Assembly: GCA_017552985.1 (NCBI GenBank)
Contig: JAFZNO010000093.1
Location: 1 to 64,000 of the forward strand
Direction of reading: 5' to 3'
Source of the DNA: Lachnospiraceae bacterium
GTDB taxonomy: Bacteria > Bacillota > Clostridia > Lachnospirales > Lachnospiraceae
DNA: 64,000 nt
Under the pieces are notes generated by a model that worked only from the letters and a program-made list of their open reading frames with translations, did not search any database and was not told where the DNA came from. Both the position numbers and the translations under genes were made by a program. Shown here piece by piece: positions 18,131 through 25,407 of the stretch. Positions within the stretch are counted from its first letter, which is position 1; the number at the start of each line of letters is the position of its first letter.

Positions 18131-18649
18131 TCACCGATAGGACAGCCGGATTCTGTCTGCGATCAGGGCAATGAATTCCGAATTGGTCGGTTTCCCTTTG
18201 CTCGTGTCGATCGTGTACCCAAACAGGGCGTCCAGAGTTTCCGTCCTGCCCCTGCTCCAGGCCACCTCGATGGCATGGCGTATGGCTCTCTCCACCCTGC
18301 TCGGCGTGGTCTGAAAACGCTTTGCGATGGTGGGATACAGAATTTTCGTGATGGAGCTGATCATGCCCGCGTCCCGCACTGACATCATGATGGCCTCCCG
18401 CAGATACTGGTACCCCTTGATGTGTGCCGGCACGCCGATCTCATGGATCATTGCCGTCACTTCCTGCTCTAAATCCTTTTCCTCCGGCAGCTTTGCCGCA
18501 GCCTGGATTTCCTTTCCCCTGCCAGCCGGCATCTCCTTGGACGGCACCGTGATCATGATCTGAAACTCCTTATTCGCATTCAGAAGGTCCCCTAAGAGCT
18601 TTTGTACTTTTTCATTGTCTTTTGTGGAAGTAACGTTCCATTGCTCCAT
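18131..18649 (-). CDS. Spo0A-type DNA-binding protein lacking the receiver domain
   Basis: 172-residue protein. Residues ~67-172 are a clear Spo0A C-terminal effector domain: [40 protein letters not shown] and [20 protein letters not shown], including the recognition helix. The first ~65 residues are not a receiver: no DD pocket, phospho-Asp or Lys is visible, and no receiver is encoded upstream. The start at 18649 has GGAGGT ten nt upstream; an earlier ATG at 18700 has none. The stretch between contains CAT GTC, a pair almost never used for H-V in genes here, supporting the shorter form. It may be a constitutive or ligand-controlled relative of Spo0A, or a decoy at Spo0A boxes. Confidence 0.8.
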   Translation of the reverse strand: MEQWNVTSTKDNEKVQKLLGDLLNANKEFQIMITVPSKEMPAGRGKEIQAAAKLPEEKDLEQEVTAMIHEIGVPAHIKGYQYLREAIMMSVRDAGMISSITKILYPTIAKRFQTTPSRVERAIRHAIEVAWSRGRTETLDALFGYTIDTSKGKPTNSEFIALIADRIRLSYR

Positions 18650-18827
18650 GACATGTTTTACCTCCGCATTCCTACTTTTTTCGCTCCAGAAAGTCGTCAT
18701 GCTTCATTGTAATGGTTTCTTTGCGCCTTCTCAACAGCAATCCGTCGCAAAAAAGCGACAGTTTCCACAATCTTCGCCATGATCCGCAAAGATCGTCCGC
18801 ACTTTTCCCGAAAAACGTCAGAATCAC

Positions 18828-18856
18828 TTGTTGAAAAATCCAATTTGCGCTATACT
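18828..18856 (+). promoter_or_regulatory. Promoter of the DUF4317 gene
   Basis: TTGTTG (18828-18833), 17-nt spacer, TATACT (18851-18856), about 45 nt upstream of the start codon. A reading with TTGAAA at 18831 would give only a 14-nt spacer. Confidence 0.65.
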
Positions 18857-18903
18857 GGCGATAGCATGAACCATACTTTTACATTCAGAAAGGACGTACA
18901 AAC

Positions 18904-20049
18904 ATGATCAAACAAGAGATCGCCGAGATCAAAAAACTCTTTAGCCCCAAGAAATGTTCCATCGACCGCATCTGCGGTTGCTACGTGGACGGCGAAAAAA
19001 ATAAAAAGACACAGTTCTCCCAAGCATTTCTGGCCCTGCCCGAGGAAGAAATGTTTAAATATTTTGAGATCTTGAAGAAATCTCTCTCCGGCACCATCGG
19101 AAAGAATCTCTTGAACCTGGAATTTCCCCTTGCCAGCGAATCGGCCGGCGGCACGCAGGAATTTCTGTATCGCTTAAAACAGAGTGGCCTTAAGGATGAC
19201 GCCCTCTTGGAGCAGTTCTATGACCAGATCATCTCCACCTACGAGTACGTGGGCAATTATCTGATCTTACTCATCCATGACTGCTATGACGTGCCGAAGC
19301 ACACCCTGGACGGCGTGGAAAACGAAGACGCCTCCGAGGAGGTTTATGAGTACGTGCTTGCCTGCGTTTGTCCCGTGGAGCTCAGCAAGCCGGGCCTCTC
19401 CTACAATCCCGAGGAAAACGCCTTCCAGAACCGCATCCGCGACTGGGTGGTCAGCATGCCCCAGATGGGCTTCCTGTTCCCTGCCTTTAACGATCGCAGC
19501 ACGGACCTGCACTCCGTTCTCTACTATACCAAGGACGGCGAGGACTTAAAGGATGGCCTCGTGGACGCCATCTTAGGCTGTCCTCTGCCCCTTTCCGCCG
19601 GAAGCCAGAAAGAGACCTTCCACGCCATCATTGAGGAAACCCTGGAAGATGCCTGCGACATTGAAATTGTGAAAAACATTCATGACAAACTGACCGAAAT
19701 GGTCGAAGAACACAAGCTGAAGGAAGATCCCGCTCCCCTCGTGCTCGACAAGGAAGAAGTGAAAACAATCCTTGCGGACAGCGGCGTATCCAATGAAAAG
19801 CTCTCTCACTTCGAAGAGCATTATGAAGAGACGGCCGGGGACGACACGCCCCTGTTTGTCAATAACGTCATGAACGCCAAGAGCTTCGAGGTTAAGACTC
19901 CCGACGTCGTTGTCAAGGTAAAACCTGAGCGGACAGACCTGATCGAAACCCGCGTCATCGATGGGCGCCAGTGCCTTGTCATCGCCTTAGACGGCACCGT
20001 TGAAGTCAATGGAATCACTGTCCGGAAATCCCTCGCGGATCCCGAATAA
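18904..20049 (+). CDS. DUF4317 family protein
   Basis: 381-residue protein of the DUF4317 family, widespread in Lachnospiraceae and without known function. Hallmarks are the start MIKQEIAEIKKLFSPKKCSI, RICGCYVDGEKNK, and the middle block ending IRDWVVSMPQMGFLFPAFND. The C-terminal ~50 residues (TRVIDGRQCLVIALDGTVEVNG) form a small beta domain. No signal peptide or membrane segment, so it is cytoplasmic. AGAAAGGA ribosome binding site. Single-gene transcript with its own promoter and terminator. Confidence 0.85.
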   Translation: MIKQEIAEIKKLFSPKKCSIDRICGCYVDGEKNKKTQFSQAFLALPEEEMFKYFEILKKSLSGTIGKNLLNLEFPLASESAGGTQEFLYRLKQSGLKDDALLEQFYDQIISTYEYVGNYLILLIHDCYDVPKHTLDGVENEDASEEVYEYVLACVCPVELSKPGLSYNPEENAFQNRIRDWVVSMPQMGFLFPAFNDRSTDLHSVLYYTKDGEDLKDGLVDAILGCPLPLSAGSQKETFHAIIEETLEDACDIEIVKNIHDKLTEMVEEHKLKEDPAPLVLDKEEVKTILADSGVSNEKLSHFEEHYEETAGDDTPLFVNNVMNAKSFEVKTPDVVVKVKPERTDLIETRVIDGRQCLVIALDGTVEVNGITVRKSLADPE

Positions 20050-20053
20050 AAAA

Positions 20054-20096
20054 ATAGGGTCACGGTGACGTGTCTGATGACGCGGCCGTGACCCTA
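20054..20096. terminator. Bidirectional terminator between convergent genes
   Basis: ATAGGGTCACGG / CCGTGACCCTAT, a perfect 12-bp stem with a ~19-nt loop. On the minus strand it is followed by seven T, a strong terminator for the zinc-ribbon gene; on the plus strand it directly follows the DUF4317 stop. Confidence 0.85.
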
Positions 20097-20112
20097 TCCT
20101 AATTCAATTCAA

Positions 20113-21195
20113 TCAATAACTCGATTCATAAACGTCTATGTACATCTGGCTATTTCGCTGAAAATCAACTTTAACTCTCTTCTTTTCCTTCGTATTGCTT
20201 CCATAAAAATTGTCTGAACCGTTACGGAAATATCCCTCAAAACCTGCGTTAATGCATTCCTGAACGTAAGCTTCAAACTGCTCTCTCGTCACTTCTCCAA
20301 CGTAAATGGAAATACCGTTCTTGCTCAGTTCGTCCAGACAGCTTTTTTCTGCCGTAGGCACCGGCACGGAATTGAGCAGCTCAGAATCCGGCCAGTTAAA
20401 GTCCCTCCAGGTAAGCCCTTTGTCAAGATCTACTCTGATATCGTCTGAATATTTGCTGTATTCCACGGAGAGCTTATTATCGTTCTCATCATATGCCAAA
20501 TAACTGTCATCCGTCTCTTCCGCGTCTATCGAATAACCACATTCCTTACACTTTTTAACGTATTGGTCATAGTCCGCTTTTTTCGCGGAGAACGTCGCTG
20601 AGAATCCGCTCGTGGTTGAAGAAGTATATTTCAGCTTTCCTTCCGGCTTCGGAAGATCGCTGCCAAGTCCCTGCGTCGGCCAGCTCGCATACTTGCTGGA
20701 ACCACCGTCGAATTCATGCAATAACGCTCCAAACCAGAAGAAAACAAGAATGCCCGTAAGAATGAGGCAAATCCTTTTTACCAACAGCTGCTTTGGATTC
20801 CTGCTCACCCGATGCTTTTTTTTCATGACAATGGCCGTGATCATCAGAGCCAGCTGAAACAACGAGATAAAACCAACCGCCTTTTCATCCGTAAAGATCA
20901 AAAACGAAAAGAAACCTACAATAATGCAGAAAATGATTTGCAGGACAAGGATGATAACGTCCTTTGCCTTCTGCCCCGCAGAGTTTGCGTTCTTTTGGTT
21001 CGCTTGGTTTTGGAAATTTTTCTGCGCTTCCTGAATGCTTTCCTTTCGCACGTCCCGGATGGCGTCATGCAACATTCCCTGCAACTCAGCCTTAGATACG
21101 CCGTCAAACGGCTCCGTAGCCTCGCAATAGGGACATACAAAAACCTTTCTCTCCTGATCTACGCGCATTACCGCGTTACAATTCTTACAATTCAT
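20113..21195 (-). CDS. Zinc-ribbon membrane protein with DUF6591-like repeats
   Basis: 360-residue protein. An N-terminal zinc ribbon CxxC...CxxC (MNCKNCNAVM...FVCPYCEA) is followed by a helical linker. Three or so hydrophobic segments occupy ~85-170 (VIILVLQIIFCIIVGFFSFL, ICLILTGILVFFWFGALL). The ~190-residue extracytoplasmic part has two similar halves, each built around a YxxYVKKCKECGYSID / FEAYVQECINAGFEGYF motif, the DUF6591-like pattern. Function unknown. The ATG at 21195 is chosen over an in-frame TTG at 21210 because GGGAGA lies seven nt before it. Confidence 0.75.
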   Translation of the reverse strand: MNCKNCNAVMRVDQERKVFVCPYCEATEPFDGVSKAELQGMLHDAIRDVRKESIQEAQKNFQNQANQKNANSAGQKAKDVIILVLQIIFCIIVGFFSFLIFTDEKAVGFISLFQLALMITAIVMKKKHRVSRNPKQLLVKRICLILTGILVFFWFGALLHEFDGGSSKYASWPTQGLGSDLPKPEGKLKYTSSTTSGFSATFSAKKADYDQYVKKCKECGYSIDAEETDDSYLAYDENDNKLSVEYSKYSDDIRVDLDKGLTWRDFNWPDSELLNSVPVPTAEKSCLDELSKNGISIYVGEVTREQFEAYVQECINAGFEGYFRNGSDNFYGSNTKEKKRVKVDFQRNSQMYIDVYESSY

Positions 21196-21297
21196 AACAA
21201 ATTCTCCCAAACTTCGATATTACTGATAGAATTGTAACATTGAAATCGTATTTTTGCAATCGGTTCCGCACATTCTTTAAAATCGCGTAACAAAAAA

Positions 21298-21324
21298 CGT
21301 GAGCCCGGATTGACCAGACTCACG
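21298..21324 (-). terminator. Intrinsic terminator after cysK
   Basis: CGTGAG / CTCACG stem followed on the minus strand by TTTTTTG, 15 nt after the cysK stop codon. Confidence 0.75.
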
Positions 21325-21339
21325 CCATTTCTTTTCAGA

Positions 21340-22275
21340 TTAGTCTTCCGTAAACAATGCGGTGGAATAATATCTGTCGCCGCTGTCAGGAAGAAGCGCC
21401 ACGATCACCTTGCCCTTATTCTCAGGTCTCTTTGCAAGCTCGATCGCGCCATACAGGGACGCGCCGGAGGAAATGCCTACGGAGATGCCTTCCTTCTTTG
21501 CAAGAAGCTTTGCGGTTGCAAATGCAGCGTCATTGGGTGCCTTGATGATCTCATCATAGATCTTGGTATTCAGCACGTCAGGAACGAAACCTGCGCCGAT
21601 GCCCTGGATCTTATGAGCGCCGGCCTTGCCCTCGGAAAGAACGGGGGAGCTCTCAGGCTCTAATGCCACGATTTTCACGTTCGGATTCTGCTCCTTCAAG
21701 TACTCACCGGTACCAGTTAAGGTTCCGCCAGTACCTACGCCGGCGATAAATACGTCAACGTTACCGTCCGTGTCATTCCAGATCTCGGGACCAGTCGTTG
21801 CCCTGTGGATCGCAGGATTTGCGGGATTGACAAACTGTCCGGGAATAAAGCTGCCTGGAATTTCCTTTGCAAGCTCTTCCGCCTTTGCGATGGCACCCTT
21901 CATGCCCTTTGCGCCCTCGGTCAAAACGATCTCAGCGCCATATGCCTTCAGGATGTTTCTGCGCTCAACGCTCATGGTCTCAGGCATGGTCAGGATAATG
22001 CGATATCCCTTTGCGGCGGCAATGGCTGCAAGACCAATTCCGGTATTGCCGCTAGTGGGCTCGATGATCACGGAATCTTTCTTCAAAAGCCCCTTCTCCT
22101 CAGCATCCTCGATCATGGCCTTCGCGATACGATCCTTAACGCTTCCTGCGGGATTGAAGTACTCCAGCTTTACAAGAATCGTTGCTTCCAGTCCAAGTTC
22201 CTTCTCAATATTCACAACCTCCACCAGGGGAGTGTTTCCGATCAGTCCTAACGTTCCTTTATAAATCTTAGCCAT
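21340..22275 (-). CDS. cysK: Cysteine synthase A (O-acetylserine sulfhydrylase)
   Basis: 311-residue PLP enzyme making L-cysteine from O-acetyl-L-serine and sulfide. PLP lysine Lys47 lies in AGSVKDR, the substrate loop is TSGNTG at 74-79, and [20 protein letters not shown] is the phosphate-binding glycine loop. Normal length, cytoplasmic. GAGAGGATGG ribosome binding site. Lies 130 nt downstream of metY on the same strand, with a palindromic repeat between them; probably at least partly co-transcribed and hence under the same attenuator. Part of the sulfur region. Confidence 0.95.
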   Translation of the reverse strand: MAKIYKGTLGLIGNTPLVEVVNIEKELGLEATILVKLEYFNPAGSVKDRIAKAMIEDAEEKGLLKKDSVIIEPTSGNTGIGLAAIAAAKGYRIILTMPETMSVERRNILKAYGAEIVLTEGAKGMKGAIAKAEELAKEIPGSFIPGQFVNPANPAIHRATTGPEIWNDTDGNVDVFIAGVGTGGTLTGTGEYLKEQNPNVKIVALEPESSPVLSEGKAGAHKIQGIGAGFVPDVLNTKIYDEIIKAPNDAAFATAKLLAKKEGISVGISSGASLYGAIELAKRPENKGKVIVALLPDSGDRYYSTALFTED

Positions 22276-22353
22276 AATTCCATCCTCTCTTTCTTAGGGT
22301 CTCGCCCTATTATACACTTTTCTCTAATTTTTTTCTACCCTTTTTGAGCTGTG

Positions 22354-22398
22354 GGGACGGGGTTTGCAGACCATTTTTTGCACCCTTAACCCCGTCCC
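22354..22398. repeat. REP-like palindrome, copy 1
   Basis: GGGACGGGGTT and AACCCCGTCCC are perfect 11-bp arms 45 nt end to end, with a T-rich centre (ACCATTTTTTGC). A second copy with the same spacing is at 48382-48427. Both lie directly after a minus-strand stop codon. Confidence 0.8.
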
Positions 22399-22404
22399 TG
22401 GGGT

Positions 22405-23691
22405 TCATGCTCTTGCGCCTGCAAATCCGTTCTCGAGATCTGCAATGATGTCATCGATATGCTCCGTGCCAATGGAAAGACGGATCGTATTCTGCTTGAT
22501 GCCCTGATCTGCGAGCTCCTCGTCAGAAAGCTGGGAGTGGGTCGTGGATGCGGGATGGATCACAAGGCTCTTTACGTCAGCCACGTTAGCAAGCAGGGAG
22601 AAGATCTTCAGGTTGTCAATGAACTTCCAAGCTTCTTCACGGCCACCCTTGATCTCAAAGGTAAAGATGGAACCGCCGCCATTCGGGAAGAATTTCTTGT
22701 AGAGTTCATGATCGGGATGATCCTCCAGGGAAGGATGATTTACCTTCTCTACCTGAGGGTGATTCTTTAAGAACTCTACAACCTTCTTCGTGTTCTCCAC
22801 GTGTCTGTCCAGTCTCAGGGATAGGGTCTCAACGCCCTGCAGAAGCAGGAATGCGTTGAAGGGAGAAATGGTTGCACCCGTGTCGCGAAGGAGGATTGCG
22901 CGAATATAGGTTACGAATGCAGCCGGGCCTACAACGTCGTAAAAGCTTACGCCGTGATAGCTGGGGTTCGGTGCGGCAATGTTCGGATACTTTCCGCTTG
23001 CCTTCCAGTCAAACTTACCGGACTCAATGATAATGCCGCCGAGGGTCGTTCCGTGGCCGCCGATAAACTTCGTCGCGGAATGAACCACGATGTCTGCGCC
23101 ATGCTCGATGGGTCTGAACAGATAAGGAGTTCCAAAGGTATTGTCAACTACCAGGGGAAGTCCGTGCTTGTGTGCGATCTCTGCAATGGCGTCAACGTTG
23201 GGGATATCGCTGTTGGGATTGCCAAGGGTCTCCAAATAGATGGCTCTGGTATTCTCCTGAATGGCTCCCTCAACCTCTGCCAGATTATGTGCGTCTACGA
23301 AGGTCGTGGTGATGCCATACTGAGGAAGCGTATGGGAAAGAAGGTTGAAGCTTCCGCCGTAGATGGTCTTCTGTGCTACCACGTGACCGCCGTTTGCTGC
23401 CAGGGCCTCAATGGCATAGGAGATGGCTGCCGCGCCGGAGGCAAGTGCCAATGCAGCGCTGCCGCCCTCCAAAGCGGCGATTCTCTTCTCGAGAACGTCC
23501 TGGGTGCTATTGGTAAGTCTTCCGTAAATGTTACCTGCATCTGCAAGACCGAAACGGTCTGCCGCGTGCTTGCTGTTATGGAATACGTAAGAAGTGGTCT
23601 GATAAATGGGTACTGCCCTGGAATCGGTTGCGGGATCCGCCTGCTCCTGACCAACGTGTAACTGTAAGGTTTCAAATTTGTAATTGCTCAT
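22405..23691 (-). CDS. metY: O-acetylhomoserine aminocarboxypropyltransferase (sulfhydrylase)
   Basis: 428-residue PLP enzyme of the Cys/Met metabolism family; converts O-acetylhomoserine and sulfide to homocysteine. PLP lysine Lys208 is in HSATKFIGGHGTTLGG; the start FETLQLHVGQEQADPATDSR and the insertion FDWKASGKYPNIAAPNPSYHG are typical of MetY rather than of cystathionine synthases. AAAGGAG ribosome binding site. Its ~370-nt leader contains a poly-Cys upstream ORF, an antiterminator/terminator pair and an Rrf2-type operator at the promoter, so expression is expected to rise when cysteine is short. Confidence 0.93.
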   Translation of the reverse strand: MSNYKFETLQLHVGQEQADPATDSRAVPIYQTTSYVFHNSKHAADRFGLADAGNIYGRLTNSTQDVLEKRIAALEGGSAALALASGAAAISYAIEALAANGGHVVAQKTIYGGSFNLLSHTLPQYGITTTFVDAHNLAEVEGAIQENTRAIYLETLGNPNSDIPNVDAIAEIAHKHGLPLVVDNTFGTPYLFRPIEHGADIVVHSATKFIGGHGTTLGGIIIESGKFDWKASGKYPNIAAPNPSYHGVSFYDVVGPAAFVTYIRAILLRDTGATISPFNAFLLLQGVETLSLRLDRHVENTKKVVEFLKNHPQVEKVNHPSLEDHPDHELYKKFFPNGGGSIFTFEIKGGREEAWKFIDNLKIFSLLANVADVKSLVIHPASTTHSQLSDEELADQGIKQNTIRLSIGTEHIDDIIADLENGFAGARA

Positions 23692-23818
23692 AATCGTAAT
23701 CTCCTTTTGTTTTCATTTCTATTTTCGCATTATTAATATTCAGTTGTTATGAAATTTCACTTGAGTTTCTTCCTCACTCATAAAACCCGTCTGCCTTCGG
23801 CATCCGTCATCGCTTCGC

Positions 23819-23851
23819 AAAAATGCCCGGGCTTTTTACTCCCGGGCATTT
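23819..23851 (-). terminator. Attenuator terminator in the metY leader (regions 3:4)
   Basis: AAATGCCCGGG (23841-23851) pairs perfectly with CCCGGGCATTT (23821-23831) over a 9-nt loop AGTAAAAAG, followed by a run of five T on the minus strand. It ends transcription ~130 nt before metY unless region 3 is captured by the upstream region 2. Confidence 0.9.
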
Positions 23852-23942
23852 GGCATTCTCTTCTGCTTAGCTTCTACATCGCAGTTCATCAAGGCGTGCT
23901 AACGGACAGCGCAGCGCCCCAGCCAAATTTAATGCCCGGGAG
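23839..23942 (-). promoter_or_regulatory. Antiterminator pairing in the metY leader (regions 2:3)
   Basis: CTCCCGGGCATT (region 2, 23931-23942, inside the leader ORF) is perfectly complementary to AATGCCCGGGAG (region 3, 23839-23850). This 12-bp helix uses the same bases as the terminator stem, so only one can form. Region 2 begins 14 nt after the last of three Cys codons, just beyond the footprint of a ribosome stalled there. Confidence 0.8.
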
Positions 23943-24004
23943 TTTCGCATTCGCAGACAACAACACATGCCGTTATTCTTTTTGAGATTCTGAATTGTAA
24001 GCAT
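23867..24004 (-). CDS. Cysteine-rich leader peptide of metY
   Basis: 45-residue upstream ORF with a strong AGGAGG eight nt before its ATG. It begins MLTIQNLKKNNGM, then three consecutive Cys codons (TGT TGT TGT, residues 14-16, at 23957-23965), then LRMRNSRALNLAG; two further Cys at 33 and 43. The stop TAA (23867-23869) lies 16 nt before region 3. Product is probably not functional in itself: translation speed through the Cys run is the signal. Low Cys-tRNA would stall the ribosome, leave region 2 free and let transcription reach metY. Confidence 0.8.
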   Translation of the reverse strand: MLTIQNLKKNNGMCCCLRMRNSRALNLAGALRCPLARLDELRCRS

Positions 24005-24065
24005 ATCTCACGCCTCCTAACGAATTTGCTACACGAAACTGTCTACCGTCAACTTCGATATTGTG

Positions 24066-24098
24066 ATCATATCACTATTAGCCTACTATGTCAATAGG
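24066..24098 (-). promoter_or_regulatory. metY promoter with Rrf2 (CymR/IscR-like) operator
   Basis: Minus strand: TTGACA (-35, 24089-24094), 17-nt spacer, TATGAT (-10, 24066-24071). The operator CCTATTGACATAGTAGG (24082-24098) covers the -35 box. The same operator and spacing occur at nifS (35438-35454) and at the rrf2 gene (37853-37869), pointing to a shared repressor. Confidence 0.85.
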
Positions 24099-24118
24099 TT
24101 TTGTGAGATTTTTTTAAT

Positions 24119-25303
24119 TTATTCCTGAAACCCTTTTTTCAGTCTGTCTAAAGCCTCCTTTAGCGTGCTTCTGCCCGTTGCAAGATTGATGCGTTCAAAG
24201 CCAGTTCCCGTCTTTCCAAAAATGTGGCCGTCATCCAGCCAAAGCTTCGCCTTCTTGAGGATTCGCTCCGACAATTCCTCACCGCAAAGTCCAAAAGCAC
24301 GGAAATCCAGCCATACAAGATACGTTCCCTCAGGTTCAACAACCTTTATCTCCGGGAGTTCCCTTTGCAGATACTCCTTCAGAAATTGGAGATTCTCCTG
24401 GATATACTTCCATGCGGCCCTGTACCATTCCTCACCATGCTGATAGGCAACCTTGCATGCCTCCACGCCAAAGGCATTGAGCTGACTGTAGCCTGCTGCC
24501 TGGATCTGCTTTCGTAGTGCCCTCCTGAGCTTTTGATCCGGCACGATGATGTTTGCGATCTGCAGTCCCGCAAGGTTGAAGGTCTTGCTGACGGAGGTGC
24601 AGGTGATGCAAAACTCCTTTGCCCGCTCGTCCGCATTCAGAAATGGCACGTGCTTGTGCCCCGGGTATATAAAATCCTCATGGATCTCGTCGCTCACAAC
24701 GATCACGCCATGCCGTACGCAGATCTCCGCAAGCCTTTGCAGCTCCTCCTTCGTCCATACCCTGCCGACGGGATTGTGCGGACTGCAAAGCATAAAGAGC
24801 TTCACGCGATATTCCTTGATCTTGTTTTCAAAATCTTCGAAATCAACGTGATAGATTCCATTCTCCGGCACAAGATCACTGCTGATCACCTTACGGCCAT
24901 TATCCTGCACAACCTCCGTCAGGGGATAATATACCGGCTGCTGGATCAGCACGTAATCCCCAGCCTCCGTATAGGCCTTCACCGCCATTGCCAAGGCAAA
25001 GACAACGCCCGGCGTCTTTAATACCCACTGGGGCTCCACGTCCAGATCGTGATGGGATTTCATCCAATCCCGCAGAGCTTCAAAGTAATCCTCCCGCGTT
25101 TCCGTGTAACCAAAGATCCCGTGTCTCGCCCGCTCCTCCAAGGCATCCAAGATGAAGCTGGAGGTCTTAAAGTCCATGTCAGCGACCCAAAGCGGAAGCA
25201 CGTCCGCAGGCTTCCCCCTGCGCACTGCAAAATCATATTTCAGGCTGTCCGTATTCCGGCGCTCCACCACTTCGTCAAAATTCAAATTTCTTTCCTGCTC
25301 CAT
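24119..25303 (-). CDS. PatB/MalY-type C-S lyase (cystathionine beta-lyase family)
   Basis: 394-residue fold-type I PLP enzyme of the MalY/PatB class, which cleaves the C-S bond of cystathionine, cysteine or related thioethers to pyruvate, ammonia and a thiol. PLP lysine Lys240 in TSVSKTFNLAGLQ; LPLWVADMDFKT and CSPHNPVGRVWTKEEL are class signatures. Start ATG at 25303 with AAGGTGG five nt before it; an in-frame GTG at 25312 lies inside that site. Last gene of the seven-gene cystine/cysteine operon. The exact substrate (cystathionine, cystine, S-alkylcysteine) cannot be told from sequence. Confidence 0.88.
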   Translation of the reverse strand: MEQERNLNFDEVVERRNTDSLKYDFAVRRGKPADVLPLWVADMDFKTSSFILDALEERARHGIFGYTETREDYFEALRDWMKSHHDLDVEPQWVLKTPGVVFALAMAVKAYTEAGDYVLIQQPVYYPLTEVVQDNGRKVISSDLVPENGIYHVDFEDFENKIKEYRVKLFMLCSPHNPVGRVWTKEELQRLAEICVRHGVIVVSDEIHEDFIYPGHKHVPFLNADERAKEFCITCTSVSKTFNLAGLQIANIIVPDQKLRRALRKQIQAAGYSQLNAFGVEACKVAYQHGEEWYRAAWKYIQENLQFLKEYLQRELPEIKVVEPEGTYLVWLDFRAFGLCGEELSERILKKAKLWLDDGHIFGKTGTGFERINLATGRSTLKEALDRLKKGFQE

Positions 25304-25407
25304 CTCGTCCACCTTCTTTCAAGTCGCCCTTGCGATTTCTTTGTTTCTTTCCTAATTCTCTTCCAAGCCTCTGGCTTGCCTCTTGATACCGCCTTATGAC
25401 TTAACCG

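Noticed and set aside
18650-18700. Longer start for the Spo0A-like protein
   Set aside because: No ribosome binding site, contains CAT GTC for H-V, and GGAGGT lies correctly before the ATG at 18649.
23700-24060. S-box (SAM) or T-box riboswitch in the metY leader
   Set aside because: No S-box core, no T-box AGGGTGG(T)ACCGCG motif; the leader is explained by the Cys-codon ORF and the two exclusive helices.
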